Assembly (NCBI GenBank): GCA_030068145.1
Contig: JAPJBO010000141.1
Span: 186,001-250,000 of the forward strand
Length of the DNA stretch: 64,000 nucleotides
Reading direction: 5' to 3'
DNA from: Diplonema papillatum
Taxonomy: Eukaryota; Euglenozoa; Diplonemea; Diplonemida; Diplonemidae
The notes beneath the pieces are model-generated. The model ran no database searches, was not told the origin of the DNA, and was given only the letters and a program-made list of their open reading frames with translations. Numbering within the stretch: position 1 is the first letter of the stretch; the number at the start of each line of letters is the position of its first letter. This document shows, in pieces, positions 21,503 to 33,345 of this stretch. The translations under genes and the position numbers were made by a program.

Positions 21503-23327
21503 CATGCAGGGTCAAAACCTTGTGTCTTTTTAAAACGTTGCCGCGGGGCTGATGGCCCCCAAAAAAAAAATTGGAAAAAAAAAAGAATTTGCTCAACTGG
21601 TGTGATCCATATGCCCGGTGCAAACCCGGCACAAACCCGGAAAAACTCAAGGGGGGTCCAATTTTTTATTTTGCACCACCCTTCAGGTTATGGCAGGTGA
21701 TCCCTGCAATCAAGCTAAACCGACTACACCAGGGTCCTGTCGTAGTAAAAACCAACACCAATAAATATGTAAGGCGGCACCGAAAGTGTAGGTCCACCGC
21801 AGAAGGTACCCGGAGTGCTTTGCCATTGCAGCGCTGAATACACACCTGACAGACAGGAACCACTATTTTCCAAAGCCTCCAGAGGGCAAGCCCGGTTGTG
21901 CTTGACACAACGGACTACAACCGACCACCAGCCAGCAATTGCCTCCGATACTACGGGAACCGAGGAGCCTAGTACAAGCAGATTAACCCTCTGCCCTCGC
22001 TGTTTCCAAATGAAGCATCATTTCCAAATTCATGTGTCATGCTGGCTCTTGCCGGATGCTAGCGAGCGAGCTTCGTTACTTCACCACCGCGCCGTAGCCT
22101 CCCTTGTGCCCTGGGTTCCATGATTGGCTGTTCTCGGCCGGTATGCCCGAGGTCGGTGTTTTCTTGTCTTTACACTTCTTCTTCGATTGTTTAACCCCAA
22201 CGTCCGGGTCTGCCACTGGTGCAGCCCCGTTTCTCCGCTCCTCTGTCTCTTCTGCTTCACCTCATGTTCCTATCCGGGCCTGCCTGCGGTTCCAGTCCGC
22301 TGGGTATTGTTCCTGGGGGTGAATCTTCCATTTCGGGTCGCCGTTTCGAGCGACCTGCCTGAGGTACGGCACGCTCTTTCGCTAGCCATCTTGCCTGCTC
22401 GTAGAACGGCCTCGAATGCCTGCATTTGCGGCATTCATCGTCTGCATCGATGTTCTGCATCCGTGGTACGTGCTTACTTTTCAGTCGACAACTGCTGCTC
22501 CCGACACATTGAGCTCATGCTGACTCCACTGCAGAACGAGTGGTGACCTGTCTCTGCTAATTGCGTGACGCTTGTTTGCACGCAGTTGCGCGTCCACGAA
22601 CGCCACGCACCCATGCTCGGTAGCCATTCCTCCCAGCTGCCGGGGTTGTTGGTACCCGCATTTTGGAGTGCATCGAAACCCCTGCAGAGCTCAAACAGCG
22701 GCTTGGTCAGCCACCGTTTGAAAGGATGCGGAACCAAAGGTAGCAGTCTGCTCAGGCCATCTTAAGCCATCCGACAGCACCTTCTAGGCGAGGGAAAACC
22801 GGTTGTACTTGATGGGCTGGGAACCGCCCGTCCGAACCGCTTGTTGCCGACTTCTGTTCCGATGGCACAGACGAGCGGGTTGAGCGTGGGAACTTCTGTC
22901 CCTCGTTCTGATCCGATGGAGATGCTTGCTTCGCTTTCTGTTTTCCAAGCTACGGAAGGGGCCTCATACCGACAAGATACCGAAGCCCGTAAGCTGAACA
23001 TGACAGAAGGGCGAGGGACCGCAAAGAGCGGGACAAACCCCCACGAGCACCAGACGATCATGAAACGTGGCAAAATCCACCGCGAAGCCTGAAATCTCCG
23101 CGACCAAGGGTGCTAGCGGGTGCTGGGGAGACAAAAATAAAAAGCCCGGACCCCCCCCCCGGTACAAACCCGGCACAAACCCGGAAAAACTCCAGGGTGG
23201 ATCACACCATCAACTTCATTACTCCAGTGTTTGTTCCAAAATTTTAAAATTTGAAAACCCCAATTGTTTTCCGGAAAAGAATTGGTGACCATTTACCAAA
23301 AAGACACAAGGTTTTGACCCTGCATGG
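21503..23327. mobile_element. RepG full-size terminal-inverted-repeat element
   Basis: The inverted ends CATGCAGGGTCAAAACCTTG continue to 29 matching bases, with TAT triplets just outside both ends. Inside the ends are direct copies of GCAAACCCGGCACAAACCCG-type sequence (about 21620 and 23160). The 1.8-kb body has minus-strand frames of 87-103 codons (22474-22737, 22762-23073) with no family I recognise; a decayed transposase is possible but unproven. The 213-bp element at 3225 shares both ends. Confidence 0.65.
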
Positions 23328-23610
23328 TATCCAATCTGGGCAGCTTGCCCTCAAAACTCAACTCAGCGGAAGCGCACACTGCCACGCATAACCAAGTGAG
23401 TAGACCCACAAAACGCGCGCGTTGTCTTTTCGCGTCGTGCAAAGGTAACACAGCGAGGCCACGCACACTTCCTTTTTTATTTTTCCCCCTCCTCCTTATT
23501 TCTTCCCGCTGAGGAAGTCGGAACGCTCCGACGGTAAGTCAGCGTCAGCAGCAGAGCGTTGGAACTGGGCCCAGGTCCGGTTTTTTTTTTTTTTTTTTTT
23601 CCTGTTTTAT

Positions 23611-24996
23611 CAGGGGACTTTAAAAGTTTGGGGTCCGAGCCAAAAACCCGGTTTGAGCCAAAAAACCGGTTTGGTTATGTAGGTCGGTGTATCACACTTG
23701 CATGCGGTGCTGCATCACGAGCGGGCTACTTTCTGCACTCTGTGTGGAGTTTTCCGCACTCTAGGCACTCTCGGTTTCCATGATCCACATGAAGGAAGCA
23801 AAAAGAAGCACTGTGTTGGTCAGAAAAGCACATTTTTCTTTCAGAACAAAAGGTTGCAATAAGAAATGACAAAAAGGCGGAGACGTAAAGAAACACCAGC
23901 TTCATACACCAGCTACTCTGTTTGTGTGTGTACAGAGACAAAAGTTCGATTGTCCAAAGCGCGTACGCGCACCAAGGCCTCCTTGTATGTTTTGAACGAG
24001 CAGTAACGGGTTGTTCGTGATCTTCCGTCCTCGTCGGGGTTTGCGGAGTGAGCCCTGAATGCCTCAACAACACACTCGAGGTCCTCGTCTTCCATCCCTT
24101 TGTCGTGGGAGAACGGTACTTCCAAGGTGGTGAACATTATGTCCTCCAATGTATCGTCGTACAGAGTGGCACGGAGACGGCTCTTGACAAGCTTCAGGAG
24201 CGAAAACAGCCTCTCTACACCGGCAGTCCCGATGGGAACTGTTGCTGCAATCAGCAGAAACTGTGTCGAAACTGGGTACAGTGATCTGAGGTATGCGTCA
24301 CCCAGAACGTTTGCAAGGACCTGATTGAAGTCGGTCCATCCCCGTGCCTGGATCAATGCAATCAGATCCTGTAGCTCGTCGTTAACGTCGTGTGCATTAG
24401 GCACGAGCGGAGACGTGGCGACGTACGCAACTTCATCCATGGAGAGACTCTGGGCTACTTTTAAGTGGTTCGCAAGCGGGGCGATCTTGTCTTTGGACTT
24501 TTCGACCTCGGCACAGGAAGTCGTGATACGAAGTTAAAGAACGAGGCCCCTTGGGCAAGGACTTCCACAGCTCCTTCCCCTCATCGTCCTTCTCTGCCCA
24601 CTGTGCATAACCAGTGTGGTGGTTTTCGTGCAGTACACAGGTGTCTCGCACACTAGCCCGCCGACGCTGAGCTGCTGGCAACCCGAACGCAGCCAGAATG
24701 TTTTGCGACCCCCGCCCATCTTCGACCCTGAGGCGCCTTGGGGGCATACTACCGTGATGAGCCCCCCACTCCCCCCCACTCCCCGTTTTTCCCCCTTTTT
24801 AGGTTAAGCTGTTTTTTGAGGGCTTATTTGTACGCTATTACAGGCAGGTACGTTCATTACTACTATAGTACTACTACACAGTGAAGGTGGTAAAACTTTG
24901 AAATCGGTCTATAAGATTTTTTTTTTTTCCCCTCAAAAACTCAAACCGGTTTATTCGGTTTGTCAAACCGATAAACCGGTATTTTAAAGTCCCCTG
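23611..24996 (-). mobile_element. hAT-superfamily DNA transposon with exact 8-bp target duplications
   Basis: Both ends are CAGGGGACTTTAAAA inverted, 15 of 15 bases identical. TGTTTTAT stands immediately outside each end (23603-23610 and 24997-25004), the 8-bp duplication expected for hAT elements. Subterminal AACCGGTTTGAG-type motifs occur on both sides and may bind transposase. The 1386-bp body carries the C-terminal part of a transposase on the minus strand (23913-24531). Intact hAT transposases usually need about 600 codons or more, so this copy is internally deleted. Sharp ends suggest fairly recent insertion. Confidence 0.9.
23913..24531 (-). pseudogene. hAT transposase, C-terminal dimerisation domain remnant
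   Basis: The open stretch ends at the stop codon at 23913 and has its first Met at 24440. The frame is open about 30 codons further upstream before a TAA. The segment TAGVERLFSLLKLVKSRLR, followed by TLEDIMF, is the hallmark of the hAT C-terminal dimerisation region, which holds the transposase dimer together. A second minus-strand frame at 24433-24747 probably carries more of the same protein after a frameshift. The N-terminal BED zinc finger and most of the RNase H-like catalytic core are absent, so it cannot be an active enzyme. It could still be a source of short transposase-related transcripts. The element ends lie about 300 and 465 bp away. Confidence 0.8.
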
Positions 24997-25799
24997 TGTT
25001 TTATGGCAGTGTTTTTCCAGGGCATTAGCTGCACAATTTCCAAATTTGGACCGCTGACGGCTTTTTGCGTCCTCACTCAGGGATGGGCTCAACACAGCGC
25101 GACGCGACGTATCGTCACGACAATGCTGCCTTGGATTGCGCATTGGCCACCTTTGCCTGGGGCCTGGGTGATGGTGTAGTGCCATTTTTTGTCTTCTTTT
25201 TCCCCGCCGGCTCTTCCAAATTTGGACTGCCAGTCCAAATGTGGATATAGAAGCTAATCCCCTGGGTTTTCCCGGGAGCGGACCTGCAATGGTACTTGTC
25301 ATACACATGAGAGGTACGACAGGAAAGTGCAATCATCCATGAACGACTTGCCCATGGTAACTTGTATGACATAGATTGTACTTGCCCGTTTGTACTTGCT
25401 CACGTGATATGGATCAGTACTTGCCCATAGTGCTTGTTTTTTAGAGTGAATTTTTGCCTGTTGCATTTCTGCACTCTCTGTGTTCCCTCCCCCCCTCCAT
25501 TTCCTTGTTTCCTTTGGCCACGCTAGTGCGCAACAAACAAAAGAAAGCGCCATACTACTATTTCTGCCACGAAAAAAAGATGATGAGAAAAGGATTTCGA
25601 GAACACGCACCTTCCCCCCCCCCCCCCCCCGGATTTCTTTTCTTTCGATGGTTCCATTTGATTGTTTTCCCTCCCTAGAAATCGGAGCGCGGGGTCTCAC
25701 TTGCAGAAACGAAAGACCCGCCCTGCTGTCCTTGCGAGAGCACCCTTCCTCTAGGTCCGGAGAATACGCCTGCGTGTCATTCAATGCCCTAAATAAATA
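24997..25799. other. Intergenic, no gene recognised
   Basis: It contains a C-run at 25612-25630. Minus-strand frames at 24874-25784 are not protein-like. Confidence 0.45.
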
Positions 25800-26322
25800 G
25801 GTTCCACTGATAGGGAATCACCGGATCTTTGAACGCGCAGACCTCGAAAGGTTTGCGTCCTGTTTCGCCCCCACTAATGATGTCGTGAGACAAAAAATCA
25901 TCTCGGCCAGTTGTGAGGAACTACCCCAAAGCATAAACGTCGAGAACGCTCAACGCTGTGATGCGGAAGGGGTGCTATGTGTCCGCAGTGCAGCTACGAA
26001 GCGCAGCACGCGTGGCGCAAGCTTGTGACGGCACCGACTGATGATCTTCTCGGTGCTTGCCCGGATTATGGGGGGTCTGTCCATAGTCGGCGCTCATCTA
26101 AAAGCGACGATACGCTGATTGCGTGTAGCACAAAATCGTGCTCGTGATGAAATGAAGGGCGCTGCTTTTGTACAGTACGGGGCCCGCCTGACTCTTCTTG
26201 TAGTCCGACATCTCCATCAGCGCCCGCTAGCGTCGGTGTGCTCTCGGCTCATCAAAGATATCCTCGTCCGTGCCGACGTAGTCGGCAAACAATCGTCGTA
26301 ATGCCTCCGGCGGCATGTAAAG
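25800..26322 (-). pseudogene. Possible decayed protein-kinase C-lobe fragments
   Basis: On the minus strand, 26322 reads LYMPPEALRRLFADYVG before a stop, resembling the activation-segment end (APE motif) of kinases. About 430 bp further, near 25935, VLDVYALG precedes a stop and then FLTTGRDDF, resembling the DVYSFG region of the C-lobe. The two are normally about 12 residues apart, so a real relic would need an insertion plus several nonsense changes. The same strand and its position beside the large kinase gene are suggestive, but chance similarity is possible. Confidence 0.25.
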
Positions 26323-26334
26323 CGAGGGCGGGAA

Positions 26335-26857
26335 GAACGTCGACTGTCAAAGACAGAAAACCTTGCCTAGTACCCTTCACCGGAGCGGCTTGGAACAACT
26401 TCGATTGCCAAAGACGAAGAAACCTGCCAGCTACACTTCACCGTAGCGCCGTCAGAACGACTTCGTGACTGCCGAAGACGAAGAACGGGGAATCCTGCAC
26501 TGCTACACTTCACCGTAGCGTCTCGGAACAACTTCGTGGCTGCCGAAGACGAAGAACGGGGAATCCTGCCCTGCTACACTTCACCGTAGCGTCTCGGAAC
26601 AACTTCGTGACTGCCGAAGACGAAGAACGGGGAATCCTGCACTGCGACACTTCACCGTAGCGTCTCGGAACAACTTCGTGGCTGCCGAAGACGAAGAACG
26701 GGGAATCCTGCCCTGCTACACTTCACCGTAGCGTCTCGGAACAACTTCGTGGCTGCCGAAGACGAAGAAACCGGCCTAGCTACACTTCACCGTAGCGCCT
26801 CGAACAACTTCGCGACTGCCGAAGGCGAAGAAACCTTTCTAGTTACCCTTCACCCAA
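26335..26857. repeat. 63/71-bp tandem array in the 3' flank of the kinase gene
   Basis: About eight units: outer units are 63 bp (26335, 26398 and 26808), and core units starting at 26461, 26532, 26603, 26674 and 26745 are mostly 71 bp. The core unit carries an extra 8 bp around ACGGGGAATCC. Every unit has CTTCG..GCCGAAG.CGAAG, which can form a hairpin, and TACACTTCACCGTAGCG. The array ends 22 bp before the kinase stop codon on the minus strand, so it should be transcribed in the 3' UTR. Confidence 0.92.
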
Positions 26858-26878
26858 CAGGGCGGTACTTTGGGCGTA

Positions 26879-28256
26879 TCAGGTCTGGAGGAACGGGTGG
26901 AGCAGGAGGGTGCTGACGGTGGGTCTCTCGACAGGGTCGCGCTGGAGGCAGCTCTTGATGAAGGCCACCGCCTCGGTGCCGACGAGCTCGTCCGAAGGAA
27001 TCGAAGGCCGCACGTCGTCGGCCGCGAGCCTCCTGCAGAACGCCGCGGCGTTGAACCCACCCGTGCCCGAGATGTCGAACGGGAACTTCCCCGTCGAAAT
27101 CTGGCACAGCACGATCCCGAGCCCCCACACGTCGGTCGGCTTCCCCGCGCTTCCGGAACACGCCTCCGGCGACATGTACAGCGGCGTCCCCACGATTTCG
27201 TTGACCCGCGCCTTGTACGTCCGGTTCAGCTGCCCCGCGTCCTTGTCCTTCTCCAACCGAGCCGTCCCGAAATCGGCGATTTTGCAGGACCCGTCGGTGT
27301 TGAGCAAGACGTTCCCGGGCTTGATGTCGTAGTGCACGACGTTGTTCGCGTGGAGGAAGTGCATGCCTTTGAGGATGTCCTTCGTGTAGCGTCGGATGGA
27401 GGAGAGAGGGAGAATTCCGAACTGCTCGAGGAGGCCCTGCAGAGAGCCGCCCGGCATGTACTCCATGCAGATGACGATGGTGTGCTTCACGATGGAAGAC
27501 GAGAGGTACGAGACGATGTGGTCGTGGCGGAGCTTCGAGAGGATCGCGACCTCGTTCAAGATGTCGTCGAGCGCCTGCTGCTGCGCGCACGGCCGGGCAC
27601 GCGGTGATGAAGGCGACGGGACTATGGCGCTCTTGTTCACCTTCAGCGTCTTGAGGGCGACGAGGCACCCGTCCTCTCCCATGCCCATACGAACCGCACC
27701 CCACGCGCCCGTACCGAGGATCTTGTCGGACCGCCACCAGCGGCCGCCGTGCGTGTCCGCGAACTCGACGGGGAGCTCGCTTTCGTCGGATTCCTCGGAC
27801 CACTCCGACTCGCCTTGGTCGACGTACGACCGCGCGTCCTCCTCCGTTTCGCTGCTGCCGTCGTCGCCGCCGAACCCCCGGCCCGACCCCTCGCCGTCTT
27901 CGGGCAGCGGCGGGGTCGCCGAGCCCTTGTCGGACCGGCTTCCGGAAAGCGACGAGCTCGACCGGGTACGGCCGAAGAGGCCGCGCCGCTTCGGTGCGGC
28001 CTTCTGCACGCGGAGGCTCGCTTTGCGGGGTTCGGAGCGCCGGCGCTGCATCGAGCTGTGGCGGCGCTCTTCGATGGCGCGGCGGAGGGAATGGGTGTCC
28101 GAGAGGCCGGGGGCCTGCGGCTTCGGAAGGCAGATCGATGCGGCGAAGCTGCCGAACGTCGTTCCGAGGCATTGTGTGCGTGTCATCGCGACGGCCGGGT
28201 TGAGGAACAGGTTGCCCGCGCTGCCGGACTGCGGGAGGCCGGCTGTCAGGCTCGCG

Positions 28257-28292
<36 letters not shown>

Positions 28293-31200
28293 ACCGCGGT
28301 GGCCCAGTCGAGGGTGAAGTCGTGCCACATCCCCTGCACCGGACGGAGGTACGGGTTCGGGAACACCAGCGGCTCCTGCTGCTGCTGCTTCCGCCGCGAC
28401 GAGCTCAGGCTCGGCGACTGGGCCGCGGGCACCGCCGAGTGGCACAGCTTGAGCAGCCGCCGCACCTGCCGGTCGTCGTGCGGCAGGGCGTTGAAGATCG
28501 CGATCGCCTCCTGGTACAAGTGCAGCCGAAACGCCCGGAACCCGGCGACAAACCGCTCTCTGTTCTGCGGATCCGCCGCAGCGCCCCCCGGGGATCCCGT
28601 CGGAGAGTCGAAGCTCTTCGAGAGCTCCCCGTCCTTTTCCGTGAGCGACGTGCGCCTGGTGTACGAGCCCTTCGGGCCCGAAAGGGGGGGTGCCACGCTG
28701 TACATCGAGTTGTTCCGCTTTTCGCCGAGAACCTCGTGGACGGTCGTGGTGGTGCCAGGGTAGCTGTACGTGGTGCACGCGGAGATCGAAGCGGAGAGGA
28801 CCGACCGCTTCCTCGCGGCGCCCAGCACGATGGGGTGGGCGGGGATGACGTCGACGGGGCGGAGGTCGATCTGGTTCTGGGCAAGTTCGCTGACTTCTTC
28901 GGTCGCGAGCACCCGGCAGCGGAGCAGCTTCGCGAGGCTGTTCATCGCCTTCGCCTGCTGCACCGCGTCGCCGTACGCCGTCGCTCGCGCTCCGCCCTCT
29001 GCCATGGTGTGTCCCACGAGCAGGGATGAACTCGCCAAGCAGACCGACCAATACGGGAAGGGAATCCGGTGCAGCGTGTTCGCACAGGCCAGCGCGCAGC
29101 GGGTCGCTTGCAGGGCGTGCTGGGGGACGGGGCGGTGGGTGTTCCAGGTGGCGAGGACGTGGTGGACGCTGACCGAGACGAGCGTCGCGTCCCACTGCTT
29201 GACCAGGTCGACGATGTTTTGGATGTACCCGGACGCCGATTTGAAGTGCGCCTCCGTCATAGGATGCGGCAGCTCGAAGTCGACCGACATGATGGTCCCC
29301 CTTTTCGACTTGACGCCCTTCGGCGCGACCGAAAGCGGAAGAATCGGCGACAGCGTCTTCCTCCTCCGATCGTCATACCGCTGGTCGTGCTCCCGACGAG
29401 GCGACGCCACGCTCGACCGGTTGCCCAAGCTGTGCCGCGGGTTGTAGCAGCCGAACGCCGGCGACGTAGGGGAACTAGTTAGCGGACTCGAGGCTCCAGG
29501 GCCGATGGATTCGCCGGGCGCGTGCTTCCGCGAGCGGAATGCGGGGTCCGAAGGGCTCATCCGCGGGGAGCTGAGCACGGAGCTCATCCCGCCGGGCGAC
29601 GCGGGAAACGCGAATTTGTTGACCGCGCACTCGTACTCCGGGGATCCCGGGATAAACTGCAGCTCGCGCAGCAAGCTGCCGGAGGACCCCGTTTTCGCCT
29701 TCAACCCGCGGTGGGTCGGGTTTGAAGGCGACGGGTTGAGAGAGTCGATGAAGCTCGAGTCGGGTGTGTCACCCTGCATGTCCCCAGCGCAGGTGCTGTC
29801 GTCGGGCCCCGGGATGAACAGCGACAGCGGCGACGAGCTAAGGGAGAGCTGGCGCATTTTCAGGTTCTGCCCCACTGCACTCGCGCCCCGGGGAGACGCG
29901 CCGGCGGCGGGGGGGTCCTCGAGGGGGATGGTCTGGCCCTGGGTGGCCCTCGACGCGGTTTCGTCGTTTTTCGCGGAGTTCTGCGACGAAGGCGTTGACG
30001 CATCGGTCACGTTGATGCTGAAGCCAGCGGTCTCGTAGGTGAGCCCTTCGGCGGTGACGAAGTTGAGAAGATCCGCGCACTGCGTCAAATCGCGGGTTGC
30101 CCTTCGGTCCTTGCGCCGCAGGCGCTTTTCGTCAGCCCCCGGCTCCACCGCCGCAACATCGTCGCGAGGAGGCGGGATGTCGACCGCGACGAAGGCAGCG
30201 TCGTCAGCGTCTGCTTTCTTCCGGTGCGCCGCGAGAACCGGAGACCCCGTGAGGGTGTGTTTCCGGGGCTGCTTGCCGCCGCAGGGCGAGACGCTCACTC
30301 CGGATTCGCTGTTGGAGTGCGGGTGCGAATTGCGCGTGTCGTTGAGCGATGGCGCTGCCGCCGCGGCGGACGCGTGCGCCGCCGCAGCGAGCAGCGAGCG
30401 CCAAAAACCCTTCTCCTTCCCGCGCAGGTAATGCACCCGGCACATCGTCACTGGTGAGTCCGTGTACGTGCACACCTGCGGCTTCAAGATCGCCCCAGCG
30501 CCCCAGCGAACCGTCGACGGGCCCGGTGCACGGCTTCCCGTCGTGACGACTTCTTTCAAGCACAGTACCGCGGTCACCAGCATGTCGCAAGCCTCGCTGG
30601 TGGATCCGAACTTGTCATGTTCGGGCACGTTCTCCAGCACCGCCCTGGCTTCGTCGAGTCTGCCTTGCGCCACGTTCCGCACGACAATCCGCTCCATGTC
30701 GGCGTTTTTGCTCATCACGAGCGCAGCGCCAACCACAAACTGCTTCAGCGCCAGCACCACCGCCGACAACGCGACCGGAACGAGCACCGACAGCAGGACC
30801 GATACGAAGCAGTTGGCGACCCCCCGGTGCTCCGCCGGCGCGCGGACCGTGTCGTACGGGCGGATGGCCACGTCGAACGACCGCTCCGCTGCGATCATCG
30901 CGACCCAGCCCGCGTACAGCGCGAGGAGGAACCAAAACAGCGGGTCCCGCGGGAGCCGGTGCCGCGGCCGGCGTGCCGGCGGCATGCCTCGGGCACTCGC
31001 CGGGGCGCCGGGCTGCTGGGTGAGGAGGGTCAAGGGGATGCAGACCAGGGGGAGGATCCACGCGTGGTGGATGGAGTGCGTGACGAAGTCGAACGCGAGG
31101 CCCTCGACTGCCAGGAGAAGGAGGGCCGTCCGGAAGGTGGTCTGCACGACGCGCTCGGTGCGCTCGGAGGACTGGCGGAGAAGCTGGGCGCTCAGGTTGC

Positions 31201-32389
31201 AAGGGTCGGTGGTGTTCCCGCCGTCGCCGCCGCCCCCGGTGAGCGGCGTGGCCTCCTGCGGGGTGACGTCGCTGCGAGGCGAGATCAGGTGCCGGGCCTC
31301 GCCAGCGGTAGGGCTCGTGATGTCGCTCAGGTCGCCCGTCCGCAGCGGTGCCATCGCATCCGGCGAAACGACAGACGGTGAGAGCGTCAGCGCCCCGTCT
31401 TCCGCCTGGATCAGCAGCCGCACGTCTCCCGCCGGTTCTCCCGCGGGGCCCGCGGGCCCCGCGGGCAGCCGACGGCGTTCCGCGATCGTCTTTTTCGCGT
31501 ACGTCGCGGTCTCGACGCCTTCCGACGCGTGGTGCTTCGCGCTGTACGTGTGGCCGTCGTCTTTGTCGGTCTCCTGCCTTGCCGCAGGCGGCGCCGGCGC
31601 GGTGTCGTCGAGCGACGACTGGATGCGAGAAAGCGGGTTTTCAGCGATAGTGTTCGAAAGCGACTTCGACGTGCTGTGCCGGTCGAGGGAGTCCATGCGG
31701 TACAACCCCGGGGTGACCGGAGTCACGGGCTCTCGCTTTTCCCGCTCCCCAGACCGCACCGTTTCCGACAGGCCCAGCGGCTCGGTCGCGTTGCCCAGTT
31801 CGACGGTCTTCGGCGTGCCGTCCGGGGTGGGCGCCGCCTTTTTCTGGCAAGACGACGCGCCGATAAACCCAGCCGGGACCCGCGGCTCCATCGGCTGCGT
31901 GCCGCGCCGCAGCGCGGAGATGTCGATGAAGCCTGAGGTGGCGAGGGCTGAGGTTCCGCCGAGGTGGTGTTCCTTGCCCTCGTTGAGCGTCGGGGAGCTC
32001 GTGAAGCCGCCGCCTCGCGGGAGGCTGTGGTTTTGGGTGGATCCGGACGCTTTCCACGAGCTGAGCGAGCAGTTCATGCAGGGCCCGCCTTCGGCGCACC
32101 CGCAGGAGGACGAGCTGTCGAGGCCCTGTTCCGAAGCGCCGCTGCCAGCGATCGGCCGAATCATCTGCGCGGTGCGCGTGCTGTGTCGGAACCAAGCCGC
32201 CAGCGCCGCGAAGCTGAGGCACGCGAGACCCGCGACCGCAACCCGCCCCAACCCAAACCGGCCGTGGTCGATCGCGAACGCGGCAGCCACCGCAGCCCAC
32301 ACGGCCGCGATACCGAGCAACGCCTTCAGCACCGCCCCTTGCCACTCCCGCAGCGGGAGGCCCAGCGGCGGCCCGTCTCCTGGCGCCAT
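26879..32389 (-). CDS. Six-span membrane protein kinase with degenerate cyclase domain, STE-like
   Basis: 1836 residues, no introns. The frame is open further upstream, but only via GTG; the first ATG is at 32389 (MAPGDGPP). Two hydrophobic spans lie at about residues 17-67 and four at about 416-560, with long low-complexity linkers between. Residues about 1030-1180 resemble a class III nucleotide cyclase (YGDAVQQAKAMNSLAKLL, then LATEEVSELA), but no metal-binding aspartate pair is evident, so it is probably non-catalytic. A TPR-like helix pair (about 1275-1320) and 11 glutamines (1367-1377) follow. The kinase domain fills 1551-1836: glycine loop GTGAWG, VALK lysine about 1580, catalytic loop HYDIKPGN (Tyr replaces Arg of HRD), DFG about 1706, SPE about 1740. 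It looks active, MEKK-like, and probably signals from a membrane. The ligand is unknown. A possible trans-splice acceptor is GTGTAAAAG, about 33 bp upstream of the ATG. Confidence 0.9.
28259..28291 (-). repeat. CAG trinucleotide run (11 Gln codons) inside the kinase gene
   Basis: Eleven uninterrupted CAG codons on the coding strand, between the TPR-like segment and the kinase domain. A shorter CAG cluster lies near 28375-28390. Pure runs of this kind vary in length between alleles. Confidence 0.95.
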
Positions 32390-33345
32390 GGTGCGCGGGG
32401 TTCCCGAGCAGGGCACCCTTTTACACACCCAGCAGGCAGGCACGCAGTTGTTAGTCGCCTTTTTTGTATATTGCCGACAACAAATGCCAACTCCGGGGTT
32501 GATGTACAGTCTGGGGTGTCTTTCGACGTTTCTTGCTATCCTTCCTTTTGGGTGGTGGTTCGGCTGTCAATCCGTTCTCTTTTTCCTTTCCGTTCGCTAA
32601 TTTTCTCGCTTTTTTTTTTTTTTTTGTTTCGTTCCCGAACGCGAACGAGGATGGTTCACCCCGCTCTTTTCTTCTTTTTGCTGCTGGTACAAAAAAAAAA
32701 AAAGTCGGTGACCTTGTATTCTCTCCTTTTAGAGAGGGTTCTCTACGGCACTTTTCCCTTCTTTTTCTTTATTGTTGTGATAGTGGCGGCTGGAGTTTTG
32801 AGCTACTTGATTATATGTTTATTTCGTTTTTTTGCTGTCGGTTCTTTCGGCAGATTGATACAGAAATCACAGCGAACCGGGGACTGAGAGAGACAGATGA
32901 AAAGTGTGTGAGGAGGGGATGGGGGGTGTTGTGCGCCCCCGTCTGGACACTTGGCGGAAATATTGTTTTTTTATTTTTATTTTTTTCAGACAGATGGGAA
33001 AAGAAAACACAAGAAGTGTTGTGTCTTTGGCTTTTCAGGTGTGATGAGCTCCAGAAGGAACAATGGGTTTATTTTCTTTGCTTGTGTCTCTTTGACTTTG
33101 TAGAACGAAAATGTCTCCCCTTTGCCAGTTGGGCAACCGGGGGGTGGGTGGGGATTGGCAACCTCTGTTACTAACTTTGCTTGGTAATCGGGGTTGTGTG
33201 TATCCTTCTTCCCCCTTTTTTTCTTTTTCAACTCCCTTCCTGTGCAATGTTGAAGCGTTTACGACGTGGGCTTATTGTGCGCGATTCTGGTAGCTGCGCG
33301 TTTGAGATTCGAAGGGTCTCCGGGGGTCAGAACCCGTTGTACTCC
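32390..33345. other. 5' flank of the kinase gene, T-rich on the plus strand
   Basis: On the minus strand it contains purine-rich tracts, and close to the gene GACTAAC about 50-57 bp before the ATG, a branch-point-like word. The plus-strand frames over the T-runs (up to 213 codons) translate into Phe/Leu-rich sequence and were not accepted. Confidence 0.5.

Noticed and set aside
32390-32443. Upstream extension of the kinase frame to 32443
   Set aside because: The extension begins with GTG, not a normal eukaryotic start, and a likely splice acceptor lies inside it.
30462-32600. 712-codon plus-strand frame and other long antisense frames within 26850-32600
   Set aside because: They are shadows of the GC-rich kinase gene; only the minus frame shows domains and conserved motifs.
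32533-33174. 213-codon plus-strand frame upstream of the kinase
   Set aside because: It is dominated by T-runs giving Phe/Leu, and lacks any domain.
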